A stretch of DNA of 64,000 nt, from the NCBI RefSeq assembly GCF_007860075.1, contig NZ_SJPP01000001.1, positions 4,375,490 through 4,439,489 on the forward strand, read 5' to 3'. The notes below the pieces were generated by a model, which was not told the origin of the DNA, made no database searches, and saw nothing but the letters and a program-made list of their open reading frames with translations. A program made the translations under genes and the position numbers. The DNA is from Symmachiella macrocystis. Lineage in GTDB: Bacteria; Planctomycetota; Planctomycetia; Planctomycetales; Planctomycetaceae. Of the stretch, positions 38,661 through 47,687 are shown one piece after another (position 1 is the stretch's first letter; the number at the start of each line of letters is the position of its first letter).

Positions 38661-39272
38661 ATGATCCCCTCATCGCGCACGCCCAAAGGCACGCCCAACC
38701 GTTGCCCGCTCTGTGGCAATGAAGTGCAGATCGATCTTTCAACGTTTCCCACGGACGATGCGCCTTGCCCGCATTGCGGCCATCTGCTCTGGTCTGCGAA
38801 TACCGTTGAGGACCATCGAAGTGAATTCCAAAAACTGCTTGCGCAAGGTCTCGAGGAACTCATCGTCAAGAACACCGCCCAGCAGCAGTGGGGGCTGGGG
38901 GCGATTTCTAGTTGGGATTTGGACCAAGAATCCGGCAAAATCGTTTTTTACTTTGCCGATGGATTCAAGGCTGTAGCACCAGTGCAAATCATTGGCTCGC
39001 TAAACTCCGACAAACAGAGTTGGCTGTGGGCGTGGGCCAACCCATCGATTCTCGACCCTTTGAAGCAACAGGCGGAGGATCTAAAAAGCTATGGGGAACT
39101 TCACAAAATCCCCCGACTCACGGCACCGGTCTGGTCAGGAACCAACGAACTCGCCTGGGCGATGGCGGCATTGGCCGCAAAACACTGCGGAGCGACCGGT
39201 GCATATCGTGCTGAGACCGATAAGGGGCACCTGTATATGACGTTCGGTGAAGTGGAGGTCGTCGCACTGTAG
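38661..39272 (+). CDS. zinc-ribbon plus DUF6882-like protein
   Basis: A 203-residue protein. An N-terminal zinc ribbon (CPLCG ... CPHCG, about residues 15-40) is followed by a domain with WGLGAISSWDLDQESGKIVFYF, WAWANPSI, ELAWAMAALAAKHCGATGAYRAE and a C-terminal TFGEVEVVAL, reminiscent of DUF6882 proteins. Function unknown; such domains appear among accessory or immunity-like genes. The start at 38661 is uncertain (ATG 38610 and an earlier one are in frame). The last 29 codons are duplicated at 40114-40203. Confidence 0.65.
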   Translation: MIPSSRTPKGTPNRCPLCGNEVQIDLSTFPTDDAPCPHCGHLLWSANTVEDHRSEFQKLLAQGLEELIVKNTAQQQWGLGAISSWDLDQESGKIVFYFADGFKAVAPVQIIGSLNSDKQSWLWAWANPSILDPLKQQAEDLKSYGELHKIPRLTAPVWSGTNELAWAMAALAAKHCGATGAYRAETDKGHLYMTFGEVEVVAL

Positions 39273-39324
39273 CGGTTGGGTACTCGCCTTGCCGTTTTTT
39301 GATGTTGTGTTCAATGTAATACAC

Positions 39325-39348
39325 GGCAGGCGGGAGCCTGCCCTACAT
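39325..39348. repeat. GTAGGGC hairpin repeat, partial copy
   Basis: GGCAGGC / GCCTGCC arms around GGGA, followed by CTACAT, are identical to the right half of the element at 19429-19453. It sits in the gap between two small accessory genes. Confidence 0.75.
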
Positions 39349-39438
39349 TTGCTTGAGATTGACGACCACATTCGAGCCAAATACCCTCAAAGTGTATTGC
39401 TGAGAGACAAACAAGTTAGCTGCTATAGAATAAGACCG

Positions 39439-40044
39439 ATGGCAAATTATCTTTGCATCTTGCCTGCCCCAGACTCGCACATCAAGTTTATCTATGCGCA
39501 TCCACAATCGCTCTCAGCGTATCTTGATGGCGAACAGCCTGACCTTAAGGATTTACCACCGAAACCAACCTTGTGGCAGAAACTCACAGGACGATTGCCG
39601 GAAGCGCCACCACCGCCTGAAACGCCTGAGGGTTGGCCTACTGTAGAATGTGTGCCCGTTGGGGACGCCGTAAATCACCGAAACGTCGATCTGTTCCATC
39701 GGATTCTCAATGGGACCGATGAACTTGTCACTGGCGGCGGTTCGTTATTTCAAACGTGGTTCGAGTCCGGAGACGCACTAAAACACTCGGCTATCGATCT
39801 AACGCGCGCGAACGAAGATTATGCGTTTATGAGTGATCAAGTGGCCGATATTGCCGAGCAACTCTCGCGAATCGATCTAGAAATGGTGCGGACTGGTTTC
39901 CAGCAGTGGCTCACTCAACAAGGAAAAATGTACGAAGTCTCGGATGATGAATGCGTCGATATACTGGAAGAATTCGAGCGATTTGCCGATTGTGCGAAGG
40001 AGGCCGTTCAACAGTCAAAGGGTCTCATGGTAATCAAATGTTAA
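39439..40044 (+). CDS. DUF1877-like small protein
   Basis: A 201-residue cytoplasmic protein. MANYLCILPAPDSHIKFI, VDLFHRILNGTDELVTGGGSLF and ALKHSAIDLTRANEDYAFMSDQ resemble the DUF1877 (YfbM-like) layout, where a Trp/His-rich region precedes a helical C-terminus. DUF1877 proteins have no established reaction and are often found among immunity-type genes. The ATG at 39439 gives a family-like start; a longer frame from 39247 overlaps the preceding gene and crosses the hairpin repeat. No good ribosome binding site is visible. Confidence 0.62.
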   Translation: MANYLCILPAPDSHIKFIYAHPQSLSAYLDGEQPDLKDLPPKPTLWQKLTGRLPEAPPPPETPEGWPTVECVPVGDAVNHRNVDLFHRILNGTDELVTGGGSLFQTWFESGDALKHSAIDLTRANEDYAFMSDQVADIAEQLSRIDLEMVRTGFQQWLTQQGKMYEVSDDECVDILEEFERFADCAKEAVQQSKGLMVIKC

Positions 40045-40113
40045 AATAAACCGAATCAGAGCGACGATTCCGGTTGAAGATGCGCAACCGACAACATCAT
40101 TTTCCGTGCTACT

Positions 40114-40203
40114 AACTGCGAAGCCGCCGGGGGATATCGCGCTGAGACCGATAAGGTTCACCTGTACCTGACATTCGGTGAAGTGGAGGTCATCGCGCCG
40201 TAG
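40114..40203 (+). pseudogene. C-terminal remnant of DUF6882-like gene
   Basis: Thirty codons including the stop are a diverged copy of the end of the gene at 38661-39272: YRAETDKVHLYLTFGEVEVIAP versus YRAETDKGHLYMTFGEVEVVAL. Similarity continues a few bases past both TAG stops (TAGCGG). There is no start or upstream domain, so it is the leftover of a tandem duplication or recombination. Confidence 0.8.
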
Positions 40204-40216
40204 CGGCGGGGTCCCC

Positions 40217-40516
40217 CTACCAGGAAATCCAATCGGGTTCCGTTGTTTCAATCTGAGAATGAAAACACTCCCAATGCACCCACACCGACATCAAGTAACG
40301 CATCGGCTTATGCCCCGAGGGTTCATATTCTGGACATAAAAACACACTATATCGATCAGGAATAATTGTTATCCGCCCACAGACCACGCATTCATCAGGG
40401 GGAGTTGGTACATAACGAGAGAGTTGGGTCCGCCAACAGATTGTGCATCGGACCGGGGGAAAACCGACGTCGTCTATTGGAATCTGCGGTGCATTTCGAA
40501 GAATTCGGAGTGTCAC
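40217..40516 (-). CDS. small Cys-rich hypothetical protein (99 aa)
   Basis: Starts at GTG 40516 with GGGGG seven bases upstream. CTIC ... CVVCGRI ... LCPEY and a C-terminal WVHWECF supply six cysteines and a His, a pattern suggesting zinc binding. The composition is convincingly protein-like and the frame is antisense to no known gene. Family not recognised; context is a patch of small accessory genes. Confidence 0.6.
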   Translation of the reverse strand: MTLRILRNAPQIPIDDVGFPPVRCTICWRTQLSRYVPTPPDECVVCGRITIIPDRYSVFLCPEYEPSGHKPMRYLMSVWVHWECFHSQIETTEPDWISW

Positions 40517-40731
40517 ATTATAACCCCCGCATTTTTAAGACCAAACCACGCCACGTACGTCCACATACCGTCGGGTTGGAACATGTGACAGACAACAACA
40601 TTTTCCGTGTTTCACCCGTGCTGTTAACACCTCAAAGTTTCGTCGGTTGTGCAGATCCTCACCCTCAGAAAGGAACCACGAAAGCAACGAAACACACGAA
40701 ATCGATAACAGAAATGACAGTAGACGAAAAG

Positions 40732-40832
40732 AATAGCCACAGAGACCACCGAGTTCACAGAGAAAATCTTTAAACCGTGATGACCGCTTCATTCAGTTTT
40801 TCTCGGTGGCCTCTGTGACCTCTGTGGCTATT
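40732..40832. repeat. CCACAGAG-type imperfect inverted repeat
   Basis: AATAGCCACAGAG at 40732-40744 is inverted perfectly at 40820-40832; the inner parts (CACCGAG, CACAGAG words) are shuffled but related. The preceding stretch has ACGAAA words repeated three times (40676-40710). Similar CCACAGAG-type sequence is a common dispersed intergenic repeat in bacteria. Confidence 0.6.
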
Positions 40833-40899
40833 TGTTTTCATGTCGTGATTGCGGCCCAGCTGCGCTAAGTTCATCCGTGGCGAACTCAATCACGAACCG

Positions 40900-42483
40900 T
40901 CACGCCTCTTCCACAATCCGGTCGTTCTTCTGCCGCCTAGCTGACACCAAACCCCATAGCGACGCCACGGTCAAACAACTCACGAACAAGGCAAAGATCA
41001 ATCCGCTGTGCGTGCGGCCGTCCCATTGGCTGCGGTCACGGACGAAATCGATCATTGCTGCGAATTGCGGGGGCCATTGGAGCAAATAGTTCCACGGCCA
41101 GCCGAAATGAAAGAACGCACAGTTGAGTCCGTAAAACAGCCACGAAGTGACCAACAGTCCCCACGCCGCCATCGCTCGCACCGATTGGTGGCGTAATTGG
41201 CCCCAAATCAAAAACGCCGCCGCGATCGTGGCAATGCCGATCGGTATGGCCATCAGCACCAGCGCCCCGAATCCCACGGAAATAGTTGGCTCTCCCGCAT
41301 AGGCCAACCCCCTCATCGTTTTACCGGCGATGGGTATTGTGAGCACCGGGAGCGTCATCAGGTAGGGCCAGTACCGTCCGCCGACAATGCCGATCAGCGG
41401 AATCGTCGACATCACCAATCCCCATTGGATATAGATTTGGCTCAGCCAGAAAATCTGCTTCGGCAGCGGCCAAAACTCCGCCGCGACGAGCAGGATGATA
41501 TGAATCACACACAATGTGATTTCCCACGGCGGCGCGATGGTCACTTCGTCAGATTGTGGACCGGAGGAAATCAAATGTCGATTCGACCAGACGCCGACCG
41601 CTAGGATGGTGCTGAAGATCAACCCGAACGAGGTCTCCATCATGTTCCACCAATTGACGTGCATTGTGCTCCAAAACTCGGTTTGGAAGGTTTCGGGATT
41701 CCACGCGTGGTAAGCTTGCACGCATTGCCCACCGGAAAACCCCAGACCCCCGGCGACAAAACCGATCAGCGCCAAATTGCGCGCCAATTTGTCGTGGCGA
41801 ACAAAGCTGACATAAGCGGTCAGCCCGATCCAAGCGAACAACAGTCCGCCCCACATTTCAAAGCGGGGCTTGAGCGGTTGATAACCGGCCGGCGGAACTT
41901 CCGGTTCCGGTTCAAAGAACCAACTATCAGAAAAATAGAGCGCAGGTAATTGTTTCGTCGCCGGATCAAACGGCGTATTCAACACCCAGATGCCCAAAAA
42001 CATCAGGCAGATCAACGCCGGCATCAGTAGACCGATTTCCCACCAGCGGTAGCGCTTGCCGCCCAGTCCCATACCAAAAAACGTGGCGGCAAAGGCGATC
42101 CAAATGCCCCCTTTGATGAATAGTCCGACTAATCCCCACCGCAGTGCCCCCCAATGGCCAACGAGCGGGCCATCGTGTGTGAGTCCCACAGTTTGGCCAT
42201 AAGTCATCGAACCACCGATGCCGACAGCGACCGTCATCATGGCGACCGCGCGTGCACCGGTAAGGTTTGTGATATGCGGAACAAAAAACAGAATCAACGT
42301 AAAGCCGACCAGCGCGCCGGCAATCATTGCTCCCGATTCATGTCCGTACTGCCCACGAATCCCCCAGGCCATCCCCCCCGCCATCGCAGTACAAAGGACG
42401 CCCAGCAGGCCTACCGGGATTGAGAGGGGTGGCGCCGGCAGTTGGGATTGCGACTGACTGGCTGAGAGAGTTCCGTGTGACAT
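40900..42483 (-). CDS. polytopic membrane protein of unknown function
   Basis: A 527-residue protein with about 12 hydrophobic segments (for example LLGVLCTAMAGGMAWG, AVAMMTVAVGIGGSMTYG, LALIGFVAGGLGFSGG). Polar conserved-looking patches include GQYGHESGAMIAG, YGQTVGLTHDGPLVGHWGAL and MHVNWWNMMETSFG, which may form an active or transport site. I do not recognise a transporter family. It is followed on the other side by the UbiA gene on the same strand (38-base gap between UbiA stop and this start), so the two may be co-transcribed. Confidence 0.75.
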   Translation of the reverse strand: MSHGTLSASQSQSQLPAPPLSIPVGLLGVLCTAMAGGMAWGIRGQYGHESGAMIAGALVGFTLILFFVPHITNLTGARAVAMMTVAVGIGGSMTYGQTVGLTHDGPLVGHWGALRWGLVGLFIKGGIWIAFAATFFGMGLGGKRYRWWEIGLLMPALICLMFLGIWVLNTPFDPATKQLPALYFSDSWFFEPEPEVPPAGYQPLKPRFEMWGGLLFAWIGLTAYVSFVRHDKLARNLALIGFVAGGLGFSGGQCVQAYHAWNPETFQTEFWSTMHVNWWNMMETSFGLIFSTILAVGVWSNRHLISSGPQSDEVTIAPPWEITLCVIHIILLVAAEFWPLPKQIFWLSQIYIQWGLVMSTIPLIGIVGGRYWPYLMTLPVLTIPIAGKTMRGLAYAGEPTISVGFGALVLMAIPIGIATIAAAFLIWGQLRHQSVRAMAAWGLLVTSWLFYGLNCAFFHFGWPWNYLLQWPPQFAAMIDFVRDRSQWDGRTHSGLIFALFVSCLTVASLWGLVSARRQKNDRIVEEA

Positions 42484-42521
42484 AGTACGTCATGCTCCGT
42501 GATAAAGGAATCGCCGGAACG

Positions 42522-43406
42522 CTACTGGGCCGTCCACCACAAATCGGCGAGACCCACGACCAACAACCCCATGCTGATGATGATGTTGACTTGGAAAAAA
42601 GCGATGTTCACCCGCGTCAAATCATCGGGGCGGACCAGCCAATGTTCATAGGCCAACAAGACGGCAACCAGGCAGGCTCCGAGAAAAAACACCGGCCCCA
42701 ATGCGGCAACGTACCATAGACCGAACAGGCAGACCACCATCAGCACATGGCTGAGCATCGCCAGCCGCAGTGCCGTTGGAATTCCCAACCGTGCGGGAAG
42801 GCTGTGCAAACGTCGGTCGCGATCGAAGTCGGTATCCTGGCAAGCGTAGATAATGTCGAATCCGCCGACCCAGAAAAACACGACCAGTCCCAACAGCACC
42901 GGCGGCCATTCCACATTGCCGCGAATGGCGATCCAAGCAGCAATCGGCGAAAGCATCAATGCAGCGGACAACCAGTAGTGGCACCAAGCGGTGAAGCGTT
43001 TCGCATACGAGTAGCCGCACAAAAACGCCAACACCGGCAGCGAAAGAAATAGCGGCATACGGTTGGGCAAAAACAGCAGCGTCGAAGCCACAAACCCCGC
43101 GCCGCAAATGACCGTGAAAACAACTACAGTTGGCAACGACAATAATCCAGCCGGTAAGTGCCGACCGGCCGTGCGGGGATTCTCCGCATCGATTTTCCGG
43201 TCCGCCAGCCGATTGAACGCCATCGCCGCTGAACGCGCAAATACCATGCACAACAAAATGCCCGCTAGGTCCTGCCAGCGGAAGGGAATACCCTCTTGGC
43301 TGTTCTTCCACCACGCCATCCCCGCCGCCAACATCGCAAAGGGCAGCGCAAACAGCGTATGGCTGAAACGGATCATCTCCAGAAGTTGTCGAATGCGAGT
43401 GGGCAT
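42522..43406 (-). CDS. UbiA-family prenyltransferase (MqnP-like)
   Basis: A 294-residue integral membrane prenyltransferase. The two Asp-rich motifs are present: FNRLADRKIDAENPRT (NxxxDxxxD) and YACQDTDFDRDRRLHS (DxxxD), with eight to nine hydrophobic helices. Closest by eye to the 4-hydroxybenzoate polyprenyltransferase-like group that includes MqnP of the futalosine menaquinone pathway; substrate assignment is inference. The ATG at 43406 fits the family N-terminus (RQLLEMIRFSHTLFALPFA); upstream in-frame sequence is not protein-like. Confidence 0.87.
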   Translation of the reverse strand: MPTRIRQLLEMIRFSHTLFALPFAMLAAGMAWWKNSQEGIPFRWQDLAGILLCMVFARSAAMAFNRLADRKIDAENPRTAGRHLPAGLLSLPTVVVFTVICGAGFVASTLLFLPNRMPLFLSLPVLAFLCGYSYAKRFTAWCHYWLSAALMLSPIAAWIAIRGNVEWPPVLLGLVVFFWVGGFDIIYACQDTDFDRDRRLHSLPARLGIPTALRLAMLSHVLMVVCLFGLWYVAALGPVFFLGACLVAVLLAYEHWLVRPDDLTRVNIAFFQVNIIISMGLLVVGLADLWWTAQ

Positions 43407-43628
43407 ATCAGTACGTCGAACACGGTGGCTGGTTATCAGAGGAACCGTGATTCTAACGTGCCAATTAACCGCGCGTCGACTCACCACGCAATTCTCACCC
43501 GCAACAGTGCCGTAGGGTGCGTCAAGACGTACCTTTCTAGGTAGGACGACAGATTCGCCAATCAAGTTTAGCGCTCTCTGCTGATCCCACAAAAGCACAA
43601 CCGGTAAGCGATCGCTCACCGACGGGAG

Positions 43629-45818
43629 CTAGTACTCCAAGTCGCAATACGGCAATTGTTGATGGAATTGCTGGGCACCCATGGCTGTGATTTGTGTTTG
43701 GCCGGCATCGACAAATTGAAGCCGGTCCAACTGAGCGACAAGCGTTAAACCTTTGTCGCTGACGTTTGCACCGTTGAGCCACAAGTCCCGCAGGTTGGTC
43801 AATTTGCTGAGGTGCTTCAGACCGTCATCAGTGATGCCGTCATTTCCGGGCAGAACCAGCATTTCCAGGTCCGTCATCCCGGCGAGGTGCTTTAAGCCGC
43901 GGTCGGTGACATGTGTTTCATTGAGCCACAGGTCTTTGAGGGTGGTCAGTTTCTCGATGTGAGCCAATCCGGCATCGCTCACGCCATCGCAATGCGAGAG
44001 GACCAGGCTTTCCAATTGTTCTAAACCGCTCAAGGAACGCATCCCCGCATCGGTGATGTTGGTGGCCGTCAACCAGAGATGCTTCAGTTGTGTCAGACCT
44101 TGCAGCGACTCCAAGCCGGCGTCATTGATGTTCGGTCCGTAAATATAGAGCGTTTCCAAATGCTCCAATTTGCAGAGTTGTTTCAACGTGGCGTTGTTGG
44201 CACGCGAGGTCCGAAAATCGATTGCCACGATATGTCCGGCCGCGTTGAGCTTCACTTCGCCGTCCAGTGTATTGGGTTCGACTTTGGCCGCGGCAATCTG
44301 TTTTGGTTCATCCACGATGAGACGCCGGACAATACGATCGGCCGGGACGTCCTCGATCTGTGTATGCATGGTCGCGACGGGTAACTTCCACATCCGCAAT
44401 GTATTGTCTCGACCGGTCGACGTCGCAAAACGTCCCCCCGGAGCAAACGCGACGCTGATCACATCCGATTCATGGCCGGCATAGGTGTGCAGTTCGGTGC
44501 CCGACTCCACATCCCACAACCGCACGCTTGCATCGGTGCTTCCCGACAGAATGTGCTGTCCGTCGGCTGAGAATGCCAACGTTAAGATCTTGGCTTCGTG
44601 TCCATCAAATTGCCGGATTTCACGGCCAGTGACCGCATCCCACAAGCGAATCACAGAATCATTCCCACCCGAAACAACAAAGCGTCCGTCGGGAGCAACC
44701 GCCGCACAGGTCATATCGGTTCCCGTGAGTTTGAAGCGGCCGATTTCGCCGACCGCTTCATCGGTCAGATCGGATTTCAAATTACGTGTTCCGGCGAATT
44801 CAAACAGCCGTGGCATTTCATCCGGATTTTGTAGTTCCCAATCAGCCGGTTCGGGAGTCGACGGCGCGGGCGGCGCGGGGGATTCTGATTTCGCCGGTTT
44901 CACCGTCAATTCACTCGACCCTTCGTCAGAGGTGAGCAGCACATTGTCGCCAGCAGAATCCGCCTTGCTGCCGCTCATGTGGCCGTCCAACGCTTCCTCA
45001 TTGGCTTGAGCGGGGCCTTCCGAGTCATTTGCCAGGGCGATCAACTTGGCGTTGATCCAACCTTTGGTGCGTTTGCCATCTCGATCGACATACGTCCAAA
45101 TCCAGTCGCCTTGGGTCGACACCACTTTGAGTTGTTGCCCTTTGGGGAGTTCGGCCAACACATCGTTGATCACTTTGAGCGGAGCTTTGTCCTTAGCGAC
45201 AACCACTTGGTCGTTGGGCTTGAGATGTGCCAGATCTGCGACGAGGAACAGCTCTGCGATCCGGTGTTCGAGTGACGATCCCCGCAAACCCTTGGCGACG
45301 ACGCGCAAGTTGCTGTCCAAAATATACGTCTGAGGAATGCCCGTCACTTGATACAGAGTAGTGACCGATTGTTGGGCCTGATCCGCATGATACACGTGCG
45401 GGTAGTTCAGCTCAGCTTGTTCGGCTGCGCGCGCTGCCGTGTCCCGGTCGGTATCGGAACAGACTCCGATAATCTGCAAGCCGCGATCTTTGTAATCCGC
45501 ATTGAGTTTACGCAAGTGCGGGAATTCCGCCCGGCACGGTCCGCAATAAGAAGCCCAGAAATCGAGCAGAATGTACTTCGATTCGCCGGCGATTTTTTGG
45601 AGGTCGATGGTCTTGCCATCCAAGTCCGTCGCTGAGAATGTGGGAGCAATATTTCCCAATTCCAAGCCGGCTTGAATATCCACCTGCGCCGTGTCATCCG
45701 TCATGTCGGCGGGCTGGCTGTCAGCGGCAACGGCGAAGTGAGCCGATGTTGCATACGCGAGAATTGTGGAATAAACAAATAACCGGCTGACGATGCAGTA
45801 GGGGGACGTCTTGGACAA
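43629..45818 (-). CDS. thioredoxin-SH3-WD40-LRR fusion protein
   Basis: A 729-residue secreted protein starting at TTG 45818 with AAGGAG seven bases upstream. Signal peptide 1-31; TlpA-type thioredoxin domain ~50-195 with FWASYCGPCRAEF (CGPC 92-95) and the cis-Pro TGIPQTYI; SH3-like domain ~200-265 (WTYVDRDGKRTKGWINAKLI); Pro/Ser linker to ~340; three WD40 repeats ~366-477 (SVIRLWDAVTG, ASVRLWDVESG, NTLRMWKLP); leucine-rich repeats ~515-729 (LKHLWLTATNITDAGMRSL and similar). It would join a redox-active domain to two protein-binding scaffolds in the periplasm. Each domain is clear; the combined role is unknown. Confidence 0.9.
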   Translation of the reverse strand: MSKTSPYCIVSRLFVYSTILAYATSAHFAVAADSQPADMTDDTAQVDIQAGLELGNIAPTFSATDLDGKTIDLQKIAGESKYILLDFWASYCGPCRAEFPHLRKLNADYKDRGLQIIGVCSDTDRDTAARAAEQAELNYPHVYHADQAQQSVTTLYQVTGIPQTYILDSNLRVVAKGLRGSSLEHRIAELFLVADLAHLKPNDQVVVAKDKAPLKVINDVLAELPKGQQLKVVSTQGDWIWTYVDRDGKRTKGWINAKLIALANDSEGPAQANEEALDGHMSGSKADSAGDNVLLTSDEGSSELTVKPAKSESPAPPAPSTPEPADWELQNPDEMPRLFEFAGTRNLKSDLTDEAVGEIGRFKLTGTDMTCAAVAPDGRFVVSGGNDSVIRLWDAVTGREIRQFDGHEAKILTLAFSADGQHILSGSTDASVRLWDVESGTELHTYAGHESDVISVAFAPGGRFATSTGRDNTLRMWKLPVATMHTQIEDVPADRIVRRLIVDEPKQIAAAKVEPNTLDGEVKLNAAGHIVAIDFRTSRANNATLKQLCKLEHLETLYIYGPNINDAGLESLQGLTQLKHLWLTATNITDAGMRSLSGLEQLESLVLSHCDGVSDAGLAHIEKLTTLKDLWLNETHVTDRGLKHLAGMTDLEMLVLPGNDGITDDGLKHLSKLTNLRDLWLNGANVSDKGLTLVAQLDRLQFVDAGQTQITAMGAQQFHQQLPYCDLEY

Positions 45819-46512
45819 AGAGACTCTCCTTGTTAGTCTGGTGCTGAGAGCAAACTCTGCATTTGGCGGCTTGTGAACACTAAGGGTTTACAAACTTGCT
45901 TGAATACAAAATCTGTTCAGTGGGTCTGCCGTGACGCTCTGTCTTGATGTTCGCCAATAGCAACAACTTGAGCACAACAACGATCATTTTGGGGGCGTTC
46001 GATTCAGCAAACTTAGAAATGGTCCGCTGCTCGGCATAAACTTGAAATGCCACAACCGCAACGCCAAGATGTTCCCAGTCGATAACGAGCTTAAGTCAGG
46101 GAACGATCGAATTTCAGTGGACGCGATACCGCGAATGGTCTGTGCCGCATCCTAGGGGTAATTAGTGGCGTCCATAATTTGGTTTCGAGGGCCAAACGTC
46201 AAGCAACTGTCGGAAAGGTTTTTGCGTTTTCCCAAAACTGCGAAATAGGTGCAAACCTGTCCACCGTTCAAGGCAGTGCTGGATTGCCCAGACTTAACTA
46301 AGATGGGGTGATTAGGTGGTATGAATTGGCTCTGGTTGTGTGGGGTGACTTTTTGCTTCAGGTTTTATTTGAGGTCTTGGCTAGTTTAGCGGTAGCGCGA
46401 TGAAGAAGATTGAAGGGCAGGGGCAACTAGCGTAGCTTGCGTTGCGACTGGAGAACCGTGAACGACGGCAGAGCTGTCGGTTTGGGAAAACATTAGTGAG
46501 CGACATTTTTGC
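45819..46512. other. long divergent intergenic region
   Basis: About 690 bases between the thioredoxin fusion (minus) and the dus gene (plus). No protein-like frame, hairpin repeat, tRNA or recognisable riboswitch was found. Promoters for both flanking genes should lie here; a small RNA cannot be excluded. Confidence 0.4.
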
Positions 46513-47556
46513 ATGACTGAGACGTTGACTTCACCATTACGAATTGGCCCGTTGACGCTCGATTTTCCGGTCGTGCAGGCGGCGCTTTCGGGGTATAGCG
46601 ATTGGCCAATGCGTGTGATCGCCCGGCGGTGTGGGGCACCGTATACGATTTGTGAAGTGATGTTGGATCGGTTCATCACGTCGCTCAAAAACCGAGAGAA
46701 GACGCGGCATCATTTGATGATTTCCGAGGAGGAACATCCTGTGGGCGGCCAGTTGATGGGGGCGGAGCCGGAGCAGTTTGGTCCGGCGGCGGTGCGGCTT
46801 GTCGAAGCGGGCTTTGACGTGATCGACATCAACTTCGGCTGCCCGGTGAAAAAAGTGCTCGGCCGTTGTCGCGGCGGTTTTCATCTCAGCCAACCGGCGA
46901 CGGCGATTAAAATCATACAGCGAGTGCGCGATGCGGTCCCGGATGCGATTCCGGTGACAGTCAAGATGCGACGGGGGATTGATGATTCGGCGGAAAGTCG
47001 CGACAAGTTCTACGAGATCTTCGATGCCGCCTATGAGGTTGGCGTCGCTGCCGTCACGGTTCATGGCCGGACGGTGATGCAGCGCTATGACGGACCGAGC
47101 CGTTGGGAGTTTCTCCGCGAATTGAAAACACATGCCGGCGAGCGTGTGGTGCTGGGGAGCGGTGATCTATTCTCCGCCCGTGCCTGCTTGGAAATGATGC
47201 AGTACACCGGTGTTGATGGAGTGACCGTCGCGCGGGGGGCAATCGGAAACCCGTGGGTCTTCGCTCAGGCCCGTGCGCTGTTTGCCGGCCGCGAACTGCC
47301 TCCGCCGACAGTGTTTGAACAACGGGATGTGATTCGCGAACATTTCGCATTAGCGCACGAAATCTACGATCCGCACCGTGCGTGCGGCGTGATGCGAAAA
47401 TTCGGCATCAAATACGCCCGGCTGCATCCCCAGGGCGAACAAGTGCGCAACGCCTTTGCTGTGGCGCGCAGTGACGAACAATGGCAACACGTCCTCGAGA
47501 CTTGGTACGCCGAAAACTTACCCGGCTGTTTACCGGTAGTCGATGAAGTGGGATAG
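46513..47556 (+). CDS. tRNA-dihydrouridine synthase family protein
   Basis: A 347-residue FMN-dependent TIM-barrel enzyme. AALSGYSDWPMRVIARRCGA corresponds to the APMxxxTD start of Dus proteins, VIDINFGCPVKKVLGRCRGG holds the conserved GCP and the downstream Cys region, and TVHGRT and GSGDLFSA give the FMN/phosphate sites. Dus enzymes reduce uridines in the tRNA D-loop. The N-terminal motif is divergent and there is no clear subgroup match, so the target position is unknown. Confidence 0.87.
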   Translation: MTETLTSPLRIGPLTLDFPVVQAALSGYSDWPMRVIARRCGAPYTICEVMLDRFITSLKNREKTRHHLMISEEEHPVGGQLMGAEPEQFGPAAVRLVEAGFDVIDINFGCPVKKVLGRCRGGFHLSQPATAIKIIQRVRDAVPDAIPVTVKMRRGIDDSAESRDKFYEIFDAAYEVGVAAVTVHGRTVMQRYDGPSRWEFLRELKTHAGERVVLGSGDLFSARACLEMMQYTGVDGVTVARGAIGNPWVFAQARALFAGRELPPPTVFEQRDVIREHFALAHEIYDPHRACGVMRKFGIKYARLHPQGEQVRNAFAVARSDEQWQHVLETWYAENLPGCLPVVDEVG

Positions 47557-47681
47557 GGATGAGGCTTGAGTTGAAAGATTTGAGGGTAGGCTGAGGCAGA
47601 TCGGTAAGACCGATGTGGGCCTGCCATCTATTGATCAATTTCCCTTCGACTTCTCAACGGCCAACCCTCACGCCTCATCCC
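47556..47681. repeat. imperfect 15-bp inverted repeat between convergent genes
   Basis: GGGATGAGGCTTGAG at 47556-47570 pairs with CTCACGCCTCATCCC at 47667-47681 with one mismatch. It spans the whole gap between the convergent dus and GNAT genes, so a shared termination or processing role is possible. The word family resembles 36725-36760. Confidence 0.5.
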
Positions 47682-47687
47682 ACCCCG

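Noticed and set aside
40015..40251. Minus-strand 78-codon frame
   Set aside because: Antisense to the DUF6882 C-terminal remnant at 40114-40203, which explains its openness.
40535..40792. Minus-strand 85-codon frame with hydrophobic stretch
   Set aside because: It runs through the ACGAAA/CCACAGAG repeat DNA; the hydrophobic run is a translation of the repeat.
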